A stretch of 64,000 nucleotides of DNA from VRUE01 sp036379955. Its GTDB lineage: Bacteria > Actinomycetota > Thermoleophilia > Solirubrobacterales > 70-9. A model generated the notes under the pieces. That model saw only the letters and a program-made list of their open reading frames with translations. It was not told where the DNA came from and did no database searches. The translations under genes were made by a program, and so were the position numbers. Positions within the stretch are counted from its first letter, which is position 1, and each line of letters opens with the position of its first letter. Shown here piece by piece: positions 39,822 through 48,345 of the stretch. Location of the stretch: positions 1 through 64,000 of the forward strand of contig DASVFR010000017.1 in the NCBI GenBank assembly GCA_036379955.1. Direction: 5' to 3'.

Positions 39822-41057
39822 ATGAGCAGCACGACGACCACGGTCCCGCAGGGGCCGGCGATCGAGAGTCCTCTGACACGGCTCTCACCCGAGCAGCTGG
39901 AGGGGATCGGCGAGGAGCTGGATGCGATCCGCGACCGCGTCATGGCCGACCTCGGCGACCGCGACCGCCGCTACATCGAGAGCATGATCGCGATGCACCG
40001 CCGCCTGGCGATCCTGGGCAGGGCCCTGCTCCTGACTTCGCGGAGACGGCCGGCCTGGATCGCCGGCACCGCCGTCCTCTCGGCGGCCAAGGTGCTCGAG
40101 AACATGGAGATCGGCCACAACGTCATGCACGGGCAGTGGGACTGGATGAACGACCCCCGGATCCACTCGACCACCTGGGACTGGGACAACGTCTCGCCGG
40201 CCGACGCCTGGAAGCACTCGCACAACTACGAGCACCACACCTTTACCAACATCCGCGGCAAGGACCGCGACCTCGGCTACGAGATCATGCGCATCGACCC
40301 GGAGCAGCGCTGGCACCCGGTCTACCTCCTGCAGCCCCTTTACAACCTGCTCCTGGCGGCTTTCTTCGAGTGGGGCGTGGCCCTGCACGACATCAACTTC
40401 GAGGCGGTCCGCAAGGGCGAGAAGCCGATGCCCAAGGTGCGCGAGGAGCTGCGGGCGATCGGCGCCAAGGTGCAGGGCCAGGCGCTCAAGGACTACGTCG
40501 CCTGGCCTCTGCTGAGCGGGCTCACGGCGGCGGCGCTGGAGGCCGGGCTCTCCTGGCGGGAGGCGAGGTCGAGGCGGCGCCGGCGCAGGCGCGACGGTCT
40601 CGCGGGCGTCGCCGGCCGCGCGCTGCGGAGCGGCTCGGAGGGCTTCCGCGCGGCCGCCAAGGCCGACGCCACCGCCAACGTCGTCCGCAACGCCTGGGCC
40701 TACGCGATCATCTTCTGCGGCCACTTCCCCGACCAGACCTACACCTTCAGCGAGGAGGAGGTCGAGGACGAGACCAGGGGCGGCTGGTACGTGCGCCAGC
40801 TGCTCGGCTCGGCGAACATCGAGGGCGGCCCGCTCTTCCACGTCGCCTCCGGCAATCTCGGGTACCAGGTCGAGCACCACCTCTTCCCTGACATGCCGAG
40901 CAGCCGCTACGCCGAGGTCGCCCCCCAGGTCAGGGAGGTGTGCGAGCGCTACGGCCTGCCCTACAACAGCGGCCCGCTCGGGCGCCAGCTGGGCATGGTG
41001 CAGCGCTCGATCCTGCGCCTCGCCTTCCCGGGCGGGGAACCACGGCCAAAGCCCTAG
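39822..41057 (+). CDS. Membrane fatty acid desaturase
   Basis: Di-iron acyl desaturase of 411 residues that introduces a double bond into fatty acyl chains at the membrane. The three His boxes are visible: GHNVMHGQ near residue 98, HSHNYEHHTF near residue 130, and YQVEHHLFPD near residue 350. The hydrophobic stretches are short, as in the DesA3-like bacterial group (PVYLLQPLYNLLLAAFFEWG). A very Arg-rich segment (ARSRRRRRRRDGLAG) near residue 245 is unusual and may lie on the cytoplasmic face. It is in an operon with its reductase and probably under the divergent MerR regulator, which would tune membrane fluidity. Confidence 0.92.
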   Translation: MSSTTTTVPQGPAIESPLTRLSPEQLEGIGEELDAIRDRVMADLGDRDRRYIESMIAMHRRLAILGRALLLTSRRRPAWIAGTAVLSAAKVLENMEIGHNVMHGQWDWMNDPRIHSTTWDWDNVSPADAWKHSHNYEHHTFTNIRGKDRDLGYEIMRIDPEQRWHPVYLLQPLYNLLLAAFFEWGVALHDINFEAVRKGEKPMPKVREELRAIGAKVQGQALKDYVAWPLLSGLTAAALEAGLSWREARSRRRRRRRDGLAGVAGRALRSGSEGFRAAAKADATANVVRNAWAYAIIFCGHFPDQTYTFSEEEVEDETRGGWYVRQLLGSANIEGGPLFHVASGNLGYQVEHHLFPDMPSSRYAEVAPQVREVCERYGLPYNSGPLGRQLGMVQRSILRLAFPGGEPRPKP

Positions 41058-41092
41058 TCGCAGCGAAGACGGGTAGCGTGCGGCCGACGCCG

Positions 41093-41563
41093 ATGCGAAC
41101 CCTGACCGTCATCGCACTCGCCGCCCTGGCGTGCGGGCTCTCCGCCTGCGGGTCGACCGACGACGCGACGCCGGATGCCTGCCTCGAAGGGCCGGGGCCC
41201 TACCTCGTGGCGCTGAAGGGCGCCCCCGGGACGGTCGAGCTGCGCGGCGAAACCCCGATCGGCGAGTGCCTTACCGAGAACCAGGCGGGGGGCGATCTGG
41301 CCGCGGTCGGCACCGCGATACTGGCGGCCACCACGAGGCTCAACGCGGAGGCGCGGAAGCGACCGGGCGGCGAGGCCAACCTCGAGCTGGGCTATCTGCT
41401 CGGGGCGGCCGAACGGGGGGCCGAGGACACCGAGGGGATCCACGCCGAGCTGGTCCGCAGGCTCACCGCCGCCGCTCGCTACAGCCCGGACAACCGGCCG
41501 CTTCCCGCGACCTTCCTCGAGACCTTCCGGGAAGGCTTCGATGCCGGGAACGCGCGCGGCTGA
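41093..41563 (+). CDS. Small lipoprotein
   Basis: Exported protein of 156 residues. The N-terminus MRTLTVIALAALACGLSACG ends in the lipobox LSAC, so it should be lipid-anchored on the outer face of the membrane. The mature part is acidic, with three further cysteines (DACLEG, GECLTE), and mostly helical (LGYLLGAAERGAEDTEGIHA). I recognise no family. It is 35 bases after the desaturase stop and could be read through from it. A longer open frame upstream has no start that would improve the signal peptide. Confidence 0.72.
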   Translation: MRTLTVIALAALACGLSACGSTDDATPDACLEGPGPYLVALKGAPGTVELRGETPIGECLTENQAGGDLAAVGTAILAATTRLNAEARKRPGGEANLELGYLLGAAERGAEDTEGIHAELVRRLTAAARYSPDNRPLPATFLETFREGFDAGNARG

Positions 41564-41603
41564 ATACCCTCCCGCTACAACGACTTCGATGGAGGCAACT
41601 GAC

Positions 41604-42917
41604 GTGAGTGAGCAGCTCTGGGGTGGCGAGACCACCAAGGCGGTCGACAACTTTCCGGTGTCCGGCGAGCGGGTGCCGGTCCCGGTCGTGCGCTGGCTGG
41701 GCCGGCTGAAGGCGGCGGCGGCGCTGGCCAACGGCGAGCTGGGCTCGCTCGACCCGGCCCTGGCCGAGCGGATCGCAGCAGCGGGCGACGCGGTCGCCGC
41801 CGGCGAACACGACGACCAGTTCCCGATCGACGTCTTCCAGACCGGCTCCGGCACCTCCTCGAACATGAACGCGAACGAGGTGCTCGCCAACCTCGCCAGC
41901 GACGGCGCCCACCCCAACGACCACGTCAACATGGGGCAGTCCTCCAACGACGTCTTCCCCTCCGCCGTCCACCTGGCGGCGCTGGACGAGGTGACCCGAG
42001 ACCTGCTGCCGGCGATGGGCGCGCTGGAGGCCGCGCTCGCGGCCAAGGCCGAGAAGTTCGGCGACGTGGTCAAGGCCGGCCGTACGCACCTGATGGACGC
42101 CGTCCCGGTGACGCTGGGCCAGGAGTTCGGCGGCTACGCGGCCCAGGTGCGCCTCGGCGTGCAGCGGGTCGAGGCGACGCTGCGGCGGGTCGGCCAGATC
42201 CCGCTCGGCGGCACCGCCACCGGGACCGGGCTCAACACCCATCCCGAGTTCGCCGCCAAGGTGCGCGAGCGCCTGCAGGCGGACACCGGGCTGGAGATCT
42301 CCGCCCCCCTCGATCCCTTCGAGGCCCAGGCCAATCGCGACGCCCTGGTCGAGCTCTCAGGCGCGCTCAAGGTCTACGCGGTCTCGCTCAACAAGATCGC
42401 CAACGACCTGGCCCTGATGGGCTCCGGGCCCCGGGCCGGGCTCGCTGAGCTGCGCCTGCCCGAGCTGCAGAAGGGCTCCTCGATCATGCCGGGCAAGGTC
42501 AACCCGGTAATCCCCGAGGTCGTGATCCAGGTCGCCGCTCAGGTGATCGGCAACGACGCCGCGATCGCCGTCGCCGGCAGCCAGGGCCAGTTCGAGCTCA
42601 ACGTGCGGGTGCCGCTGATCGCCCGCAACCTGCTCGACTCGATCAAGCTGCTCGCTTCGGCCTCGCGCCTGCTGAACGAGAAGTGCGTCGCCGGCATCGA
42701 GGCAAACGAGGCGATGACCGAGCGTCACGCCGAGGCGACCCTCGCCACGGCCACCGCGCTCAACCCCCACATCGGCTACGACCGCGCCGCCGACATAGTC
42801 AAGGCCGCCGCCGAGTCGGGCCGCTCGCTGCGCGAGGTAGCGCTGGAGCAGGGAGTGGAGCCCTCGGTCCTCGAGGAAGCCCTGGACCACCGCCGCATGG
42901 CCAACCCCCACGACTGA
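41604..42917 (+). CDS. fumC: Fumarate hydratase, class II
   Basis: Iron-independent fumarase of 437 residues for the TCA cycle, homotetrameric. Signatures: TGSGTSSNMNANEVLANLAS near residue 83, GRTHLMDAVPVTLGQEFGGY with the catalytic His, and GSSIMPGKVNPVIPEVVIQV, the fumarase/aspartase signature with the mobile catalytic loop. The substrate-binding ANLAS and HPNDHVNMGQSSND segments favour fumarase over aspartase. I chose the GTG at 41604 because GGAGG lies eight bases upstream; ATGs at 41541 and 41589 add unrelated residues. A family B palindrome follows 10 bases after the stop. Confidence 0.95.
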   Translation: MSEQLWGGETTKAVDNFPVSGERVPVPVVRWLGRLKAAAALANGELGSLDPALAERIAAAGDAVAAGEHDDQFPIDVFQTGSGTSSNMNANEVLANLASDGAHPNDHVNMGQSSNDVFPSAVHLAALDEVTRDLLPAMGALEAALAAKAEKFGDVVKAGRTHLMDAVPVTLGQEFGGYAAQVRLGVQRVEATLRRVGQIPLGGTATGTGLNTHPEFAAKVRERLQADTGLEISAPLDPFEAQANRDALVELSGALKVYAVSLNKIANDLALMGSGPRAGLAELRLPELQKGSSIMPGKVNPVIPEVVIQVAAQVIGNDAAIAVAGSQGQFELNVRVPLIARNLLDSIKLLASASRLLNEKCVAGIEANEAMTERHAEATLATATALNPHIGYDRAADIVKAAAESGRSLREVALEQGVEPSVLEEALDHRRMANPHD

Positions 42918-42927
42918 ACCCGGGGCC

Positions 42928-42970
42928 GACGGGCCGAAAAGCGCTCTATATCAGCGCTTTTCGGCCCGTC
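42928..42970. repeat. Family B palindrome, copy 2
   Basis: 43-bp palindrome: GACGGGCCGAAAAGCGCT pairs with AGCGCTTTTCGGCCCGTC, leaving a short central loop. It lies between the convergent fumarase and aldehyde dehydrogenase genes and could terminate both. Reversed, it matches the copy inside the FAD/Fe-S gene at 39 of 43 positions. Confidence 0.92.
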
Positions 42971-42985
42971 GGCGCGGATGGCGGG

Positions 42986-44431
42986 TTAGCCCTGCAGGGT
43001 TACGAAGCGCTCCTCGGTTAGCTCCTGGACGGCGAAGGCGGGGCCCTCGCGGGTGTTGCCGGAGTCCTTGACGCCGCCGTAGGGCATCTGGTCGGCGCGA
43101 AAGGTGGGGACCTCGTTGACGAGGACGCCGCCGAACTCGAGCGTCTCCGCGGCCTCCAGCGCGCGGCCGACGTCGCGGGTGAAGACGCCGGCCTGGAGGC
43201 CGAACTTCGAGTCGTTGGCCATCCGCAGGGCCTCGGCGAAGTCCGCGTAGCGGTCGATCGTCGCCACCGGGCCGAAGACCTCCTCGCACCAGACCTTGGC
43301 CTCGCGCGGCGGCGATCCGAGCAGGGTCGGCGCCAGGCAGCGGCCCTCGTCGACGAGCTCGCCGCCGGTGAGCAGCTCGGCCCCCGCGGCGACCGCCTCG
43401 TCGACCCACTGCTTGACCCGGTCGCGGTCGCCCGGCGTGATCAGCGGCCCGACGTCGGTCTCGGGGTCGAGCGGGTCGCCGACCCGCAGCGCCCCGGCGT
43501 TGGAGACGAAGCGCTCGATGAAGGCGCCGGCGACGTCCTCGTGGACGAGCACCCGCTGGATCGAGATGCAGCTCTGGCCGGCGTGCGAGAACGCGTGCAG
43601 CTTCGCCTTGTCCGCCGCCGCCTCCCAGTCGCCGTCGGTGTGGACGATCAGCGGCGCGTTGGAGCCGAGCTCGAGGTTGACCTTCTTGTGGGGGACGCGA
43701 CTGCGGATGCCCCAGCCGACCTCGGCCGAGCCGGTGAAGGAGATCGCGCCCGTCAGCTCGTGCTCGACGATCGCGTTGCCGACCTCGGACCCGGGGCCGG
43801 GAATGACGCTGAGCCAGCCCTCGGGAAGGCCGGCCTCGGCCAGGACCTCGGCCAGCTTCAGCGCCGAGATCGGCGTCTGCCCGGCGGGCTTGAGCACGAC
43901 CGCGTTGCCGGCGGCGATCGCCGGCCCGAGCTTGTGGGCGACGAGGTTGAGCGGGAAGTTGAAGGGGCTGATCGCGCCCACCACCCCATAGGGAACGCGC
44001 AGCATCACGCCGAGCTTGCCGGCGCCGGCCGGGGACGCCTCCATCGGCACGGTGCCGCCGGTCAGCTTGCGCGCCTCGGTCGCCGAGAAGGTCAGGGTGT
44101 CGACGCAGCGCGCCGCCTCGACCCGCGCCGTCTTCAGCGGCTTGCCTGCCTCGGCGGCGATCGTCAGCGCCAGGTCCTCGACCCGCTCGCCGACCAGCTC
44201 GGCGGCGCGGTCGAGGGTCGCGGCGCGCTCGTGTTGGGGGAAGTCGGCGGACTCGAAGGCCTCGTGGGCCGCCCGCGCGGCACGGTCGATCAGCGCCGCG
44301 TCTCCTTGAGCGACCCGGCCAACGAGGGTCCCGTCGTAGGGGCTCTTCACCTCTCCCCACTCGCCGGTCTCCAGCCACTCGCCCGCGGCGAGGAGCTTGT
44401 GGTCGGTCGCTTGCACCGTCTGCGTCGCCAT
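42986..44431 (-). CDS. NAD(P)-dependent aldehyde dehydrogenase
   Basis: Oxidises an aldehyde to an acid; 481 residues, usual family length. The NAD-binding part shows ISPFNFPLNLVAHKLGPAIA and AVVLKPAGQTP, the catalytic Glu is in LELGSNAP, and the catalytic Cys in HAGQSCISIQRV. The SNAP and QSCISIQR forms place it near the non-phosphorylating GAPDH/lactaldehyde dehydrogenase group rather than betaine aldehyde dehydrogenases. It could remove the aldehyde made by the decarboxylase at 35506-37104, but they are not co-transcribed. A 47-bp palindrome lies 19 bases before its start and may be a regulator site. Confidence 0.9.
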   Translation of the reverse strand: MATQTVQATDHKLLAAGEWLETGEWGEVKSPYDGTLVGRVAQGDAALIDRAARAAHEAFESADFPQHERAATLDRAAELVGERVEDLALTIAAEAGKPLKTARVEAARCVDTLTFSATEARKLTGGTVPMEASPAGAGKLGVMLRVPYGVVGAISPFNFPLNLVAHKLGPAIAAGNAVVLKPAGQTPISALKLAEVLAEAGLPEGWLSVIPGPGSEVGNAIVEHELTGAISFTGSAEVGWGIRSRVPHKKVNLELGSNAPLIVHTDGDWEAAADKAKLHAFSHAGQSCISIQRVLVHEDVAGAFIERFVSNAGALRVGDPLDPETDVGPLITPGDRDRVKQWVDEAVAAGAELLTGGELVDEGRCLAPTLLGSPPREAKVWCEEVFGPVATIDRYADFAEALRMANDSKFGLQAGVFTRDVGRALEAAETLEFGGVLVNEVPTFRADQMPYGGVKDSGNTREGPAFAVQELTEERFVTLQG

Positions 44432-44449
44432 ACCAGGGCTCTCCTTTCG

Positions 44450-44496
44450 TTCCGGTGCGCCTTATGTGGTCATATCGCGCATAAAGCGCACCGGAA
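44450..44496. repeat. 47-bp palindrome (family F) upstream of the aldehyde dehydrogenase gene
   Basis: TTCCGGTGCGC (44450-44460) pairs perfectly with GCGCACCGGAA (44486-44496), and after one mismatch TTATG pairs with CATAA. It lies between divergent genes, 19 bases before the aldehyde dehydrogenase ATG, so it could be an operator or another mobile palindrome. Only one copy was seen. Confidence 0.75.
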
Positions 44497-44550
44497 GCCA
44501 AGGGTAATGCAGGCCGCGACTCATCAGGCGCGAATCTGTTGAGCCGAGAG

Positions 44551-45675
44551 ATGGCTGTCCAACGCAGAGCACTCCCCCGAGTGGGGCTGGCCGCGATTCT
44601 GGCGCTGCTGGTGCTGACACCCGTGGCCAGAGGCAGCGTCACCTGGGTGGTGAAAGGGCATGGATTCGGCCACGGGGTCGGGGTCAGCCAGTACGGCGCC
44701 TACGGCTACGCCCTGCACGGCAAGGGCTACCGCTGGATCCTCGCCCACTACTACCGCGGCACCGCGATCGGGCAGGTGCAGGGTTCGCCGATCGTCCACG
44801 TCCTGCTCGACGTCTCGCCCGCCGACGTCGGCTTCAGCCGCGCTACGGGCGCCTGCGGAGTCGCGCTCGACCCGGCCCGCGCCTACGAGGCGCACCGCTC
44901 GGGCGGCGCCGTGGTCCTGCGCAGCGGCTCCGGCAAGCGCCTGGCCAACTGCGGACGCAAGCTGCGCGCCGCCGGCAGCGGCACGATCGAGATTGCCGGC
45001 GACGCCTACCGCGGCGCGCTCGAGGTGGTGCCGACCGAAAGCGACGCCGGCTCGCTCAACGCCGTCAACGCCCTGCCGCTCGAGCAGTACGTGAAGGGCG
45101 TGGTGCCGAACGAGTCGCCGCCCTCCTGGCCGCGCGAGGAGCTGCGCACCCAGGCGGTCGAGTCGCGCTCCTTCGCCCTCACCGGCGACGTCGAAGGGAA
45201 CGGCTTCGACCTCTACGACGACACCCGCAGCCAGGTCTACGGCGGTCTCTCCACTGAGACTCCCTCGACCAACGCAGCCGTCGAAGCCACCCGCGGCGAG
45301 GTCGTCACCTACGGCGGCAAGGTCGCCGAGACCTTCTTCTCCGCCTGCTCCGGAGGCCACACCGAGAGCGTCCAGAACGTCTTCTTCGGGCCCCCGGTTC
45401 CCTACCTGGTCGGCGTCCCCGACCCCTACGACTACTACTGCCCGCTGCACAGCTGGAAGCTGACCTTCAGCGGGCCGGAAATCAGCGAGCGCCTCGCGCC
45501 GTACCTACGTGGCGCCCTGAAGCAGATCGTCGTCACCGAGCGCGGCGTCTCGCCCCGGATCGTCTGGGCGCGCCTCATCGGCACCGGCGGCGTGAGCAAG
45601 ATCCGCGGCGACCAGCTCGCCGCGGCGCTGGGCGCCTACGACCGCTGGATGACGTTCACGAAGGTGGTGAGCTAA
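44551..45675 (+). CDS. SpoIID/LytB-domain secreted protein
   Basis: Exported protein of 374 residues, probably acting on peptidoglycan. Signal peptide: MAVQRRALPRVGLAAILALLVLTPVARGS. It begins with the KGHGFGHGVGVSQYGAYGYA motif of SpoIID/amidase-enhancer proteins. A second block, LEQYVKGVVPNESPPSWPRE, carries the acidic residue essential for lytic activity in SpoIID, and FFSACSGGHTESVQNVF is the third conserved block. Here the order of blocks differs from SpoIID, where the GHGxGMSQ motif is C-terminal. I chose ATG 44551; a TTG at 44539 adds four residues. Confidence 0.85.
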   Translation: MAVQRRALPRVGLAAILALLVLTPVARGSVTWVVKGHGFGHGVGVSQYGAYGYALHGKGYRWILAHYYRGTAIGQVQGSPIVHVLLDVSPADVGFSRATGACGVALDPARAYEAHRSGGAVVLRSGSGKRLANCGRKLRAAGSGTIEIAGDAYRGALEVVPTESDAGSLNAVNALPLEQYVKGVVPNESPPSWPREELRTQAVESRSFALTGDVEGNGFDLYDDTRSQVYGGLSTETPSTNAAVEATRGEVVTYGGKVAETFFSACSGGHTESVQNVFFGPPVPYLVGVPDPYDYYCPLHSWKLTFSGPEISERLAPYLRGALKQIVVTERGVSPRIVWARLIGTGGVSKIRGDQLAAALGAYDRWMTFTKVVS

Positions 45676-45681
45676 AGGCGC

Positions 45682-46671
45682 TCATCCGTCCCGGTAGGGC
45701 TGGATCGGGATGCCGTGGTCGGTCTCGCGCATGCCGAACTCGTAGGCGGCGCCCGCCGGTAGCGAGAGCTCGCGCGGCGGGTGACCGGGGCGCTCGACGG
45801 TCAGCTCCAAATCGGCCACCGAGCAGTTGACCGTGTGGTGCTCGGGGCCCTTGGGGTCGGCGTAGAGCCAGCCGACGAAGTCCTTCTTCGGGGCGGAGAC
45901 GCGGCCGCGGACGACGACGTCCTTGCCCGGCAGGACGAACTCGCAGGCGGTCGGCGACTCCGCGATCGAGGTCGAGCGGATCTTGCCGAAGCCGCCGAGG
46001 CGGTGGGTCTCGCCTTCGAGCGAGAGCATGCCCGACGGTAGCCAAGACGTCGTGCGACGGCCGAGCTTGACCCGCGCCGCGCCGGCGTCGAAGTAGGCGT
46101 CGGGGTCGTCCCCGAACCCGGTTCCCTCCAGCCAGACCCAGCGCTCGGCGTGCTCGCTGCCCCAGTTGTGGCCGATCATTCCAGGCCACTCGCTCAGCTC
46201 GATCGTCTCCCCGTCGACTTCCAGATGTCCGCTGAAGCGGGCGATCGGATACGGCGCGACGAACTTGGTGCGCGGCAGCGGCGCGGCGTAGAGCCAGTCG
46301 GCCGGCAGGTACTTGCAGGGCTCGGCGTCGCCGCAGAAGGTGAGGTCCCAGAAGGCGCTGAGCGCGTCGGTCGAGATCGAGCCGCTCGCCCGCTCCGGGC
46401 CGATCTCGGCTTTGCCGACGCGAATCCAGGAGCCGACCGGAGCCGAGAGGTCGGCGCCGGGAACGGTGATCTTCGTCGCCCGCGGCCCCGGCGCCTCGCG
46501 GTCGAAGAGGACGAACCAGATCGAGGCGTTCGGCTCCGCTCCGGGCCGCTTGTGGACCGTGTGCCGGATCCAGACCCCCCGCCCGCCGCCCGGCTGACAG
46601 GCCTTGACGTAGAAGCTCTCGTAGTGACCGGCCTTGGCGGCCACCCGCGGGAACCGCGCCCCCTGGTCCAT
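45682..46671 (-). CDS. AttH/CrtC-like lipocalin-fold protein
   Basis: Cytoplasmic protein of 329 residues resembling the double-lipocalin fold of AttH and carotenoid hydratase CrtC. FYVKACQPGGGRGVWIRHTV and WPGMIGHNWGSEHAERWVWL match the conserved N-terminal strand and the central GHNWG motif of the group. The C-terminal half (LVVVRGR-type strands, HTVNCSVADLELTVERPG) is a second beta barrel. Members bind or modify hydrophobic ligands such as tocopherol or carotenoids, but the substrate here is unknown. Start ATG (MDQGARF). It is convergent with the SpoIID-like gene, six bases apart. Confidence 0.65.
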   Translation of the reverse strand: MDQGARFPRVAAKAGHYESFYVKACQPGGGRGVWIRHTVHKRPGAEPNASIWFVLFDREAPGPRATKITVPGADLSAPVGSWIRVGKAEIGPERASGSISTDALSAFWDLTFCGDAEPCKYLPADWLYAAPLPRTKFVAPYPIARFSGHLEVDGETIELSEWPGMIGHNWGSEHAERWVWLEGTGFGDDPDAYFDAGAARVKLGRRTTSWLPSGMLSLEGETHRLGGFGKIRSTSIAESPTACEFVLPGKDVVVRGRVSAPKKDFVGWLYADPKGPEHHTVNCSVADLELTVERPGHPPRELSLPAGAAYEFGMRETDHGIPIQPYRDG

Positions 46672-46748
46672 TGCCCGAAGACTAAGGCGTGCCCGGCCCA
46701 CGGTGCTGAAAAGGGCTCTCAGAGCGGGCACGTCAGACCCTGGATTGG

Positions 46749-47822
46749 TCAGACCTTGATGGTGATCACGTCGCCGTCCTGCACGACGTAGTCGCGGCCC
46801 TCGATCCGCAGCAGGCCCTTCTCGCGCGCCGTCACGTAGCCGCCGCACTCGACCAGCTCCTGCCAACCGATCGCCTCGGCCTTGACGAAGGCGTCCTGGA
46901 TCTCGGTGTGGATCGTCCCCGCGGCCTCCCAGGCGGTCGCGCCGCGCTGCAGCGGCCGGGCGACCGCCTCCTTGCCCTCGCCGGCGGTGAAGAAGACGAT
47001 CAGCTCGAGCAGGTCGTAGGCGGCCCGCACGAGGCGGTCGAGGCCGGAGCCCTCGACCCCGTAGGACTCGCGCATCTCCTCCGCTTCGGCCGGGTCGAGC
47101 TCGGCCAGCTCGCCCTCGATCCGGGCGCTGACCGCGACCACGCCGGCGCCGACCGCGGCCGCGTGCCCGATGACGGCGTCGGGCGCAGCGGCGTCGCCCT
47201 CGTCGACGTTGGCGACGTAGAGGATCGGCTTCGAGGTCAGCGCCTGCAGGTTGCGGGGGCCGTGCGCGGCAGCCTCGGGGACGGGGACCGAGCGGGCCGG
47301 CTTGCCCTCGGCCAGCGCGGCGACCACCCGCTCGAGCCAGTCGCGCTCGGCGATCGCCTCGAGGTCGCCGGACTTGGCGCCCTTGCGCACGCGGTCGAGC
47401 CGGCGCTCCGCCTGCTCGTAGTCGGAGAGGATCAGCTCGGTCTCGATCGTCTCGATGTCGGCAAGCGGATCGACGCGGCCGTCGGGATGGGGGACGCCGG
47501 AGTCGGCGTGGCAGCGGACGACGTGGCAGATCGCGTCGGTCTCACGGATCGAAGCGAGGAACTGGTTGCCGAGTCCCTCTCCCTCCGAGGCGCCCTTGAC
47601 CAGGCCGGCGATGTCGTGGAAGGCGATCGTCGCCGGTTCGAGCTTCGAGGCCTTGACCGTCTCGGCTACCTTCTCCAGCCGCTCGTCGGGCACCTGCGCG
47701 ATCGCGACGTTGGGCTCGATCGTCGTGAAGGGGTAATCCCCCGTCTGCGCGCCACCCTGGGTCAGCGCGTTGAAAAGCGTCGACTTGCCGGCGTTGGGCA
47801 GCCCAACTATCCCCACCTTCAT
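46749..47822 (-). CDS. ychF: Ribosome-binding ATPase YchF
   Basis: Obg-family P-loop protein of 357 residues that binds ribosomes and prefers ATP over GTP. Walker A GLPNAGKST (residues 7-15), switch region DYPFTTIEPNVA, Walker B/G3 HDIAGLVKGASEGEGLGNQF, and YVANVDEGD in place of the GTPase NKxD motif, as expected for YchF. The C-terminal TGS domain includes ELIVFFTAGEGKEAVARPLQ and IHTEIQDAFVKAEAIGW. Its ATG overlaps the stop of the PAP2 gene (ATGA), so the two are co-translated. Length is normal for the family (about 360). Confidence 0.95.
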   Translation of the reverse strand: MKVGIVGLPNAGKSTLFNALTQGGAQTGDYPFTTIEPNVAIAQVPDERLEKVAETVKASKLEPATIAFHDIAGLVKGASEGEGLGNQFLASIRETDAICHVVRCHADSGVPHPDGRVDPLADIETIETELILSDYEQAERRLDRVRKGAKSGDLEAIAERDWLERVVAALAEGKPARSVPVPEAAAHGPRNLQALTSKPILYVANVDEGDAAAPDAVIGHAAAVGAGVVAVSARIEGELAELDPAEAEEMRESYGVEGSGLDRLVRAAYDLLELIVFFTAGEGKEAVARPLQRGATAWEAAGTIHTEIQDAFVKAEAIGWQELVECGGYVTAREKGLLRIEGRDYVVQDGDVITIKV

Positions 47823-48313
47823 AGCGAGAGAGGTACCAGCAATCCAAGCGCGACGCCGAGCAGGGCGCCGGCGAGGACGTCGGATGGGTAGTGCATGCCG
47901 AGGTAAGGGCGCCCGAGCGAAAGGGCGATGGCAAGCAGGAAGGCGAGCGCCCCGAGCGGCTCGACCCGCGTCATCGCCGTCGCTACCGCGAACGACGAGG
48001 TCGCGTGGGCCGAGGGGAAGCTCAGCGAGCTCGGCGCCCCACCGAGCGGTGGCAGCCCCTCCAGCACCGGCCGCGGCCGCTTGACGATCAACTTGATCAC
48101 GTAGTTGAGGGCAATCGCGATCGGCCCGAGAAACGCGCAGATGACCCACGCTTCCCTGTGCGAGCTGTCGAAGATCGCCAGCACAGCGCCAAGCGCCACC
48201 CAAACCCCCCCGTTGTTCCCAGCCTTTCCGAGCGCCTTCATAGCCCTCTCCAAGCCGGGCGTGTGCCCGCGAGTTCGCATGAGGTGAAGAAGCCCGAGAT
48301 CGAAGTCGTGCAT
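47819..48313 (-). CDS. PAP2-family membrane phosphatase
   Basis: Membrane-bound lipid or undecaprenyl-pyrophosphate phosphatase-like protein of 164 residues. The three active-site motifs are KLIVKRPRP, PSAHATSSF and LGRPYLGMHYPSDVLAG; the last has the catalytic His and Asp of PAP2 enzymes. Five hydrophobic helices can be drawn. The start at ATG 48313 (MHDFDLGLL) includes the N-terminal helix; an ATG at 48238 would lose it. It is translationally coupled to ychF downstream. The start is 32 bases from the divergent BtrH-like gene. Specific lipid substrate unknown. Confidence 0.88.
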   Translation of the reverse strand: MHDFDLGLLHLMRTRGHTPGLERAMKALGKAGNNGGVWVALGAVLAIFDSSHREAWVICAFLGPIAIALNYVIKLIVKRPRPVLEGLPPLGGAPSSLSFPSAHATSSFAVATAMTRVEPLGALAFLLAIALSLGRPYLGMHYPSDVLAGALLGVALGLLVPLSL

Positions 48314-48345
48314 CGGCCGGCGCAGGATAGGCGAGAATCCCCGTC

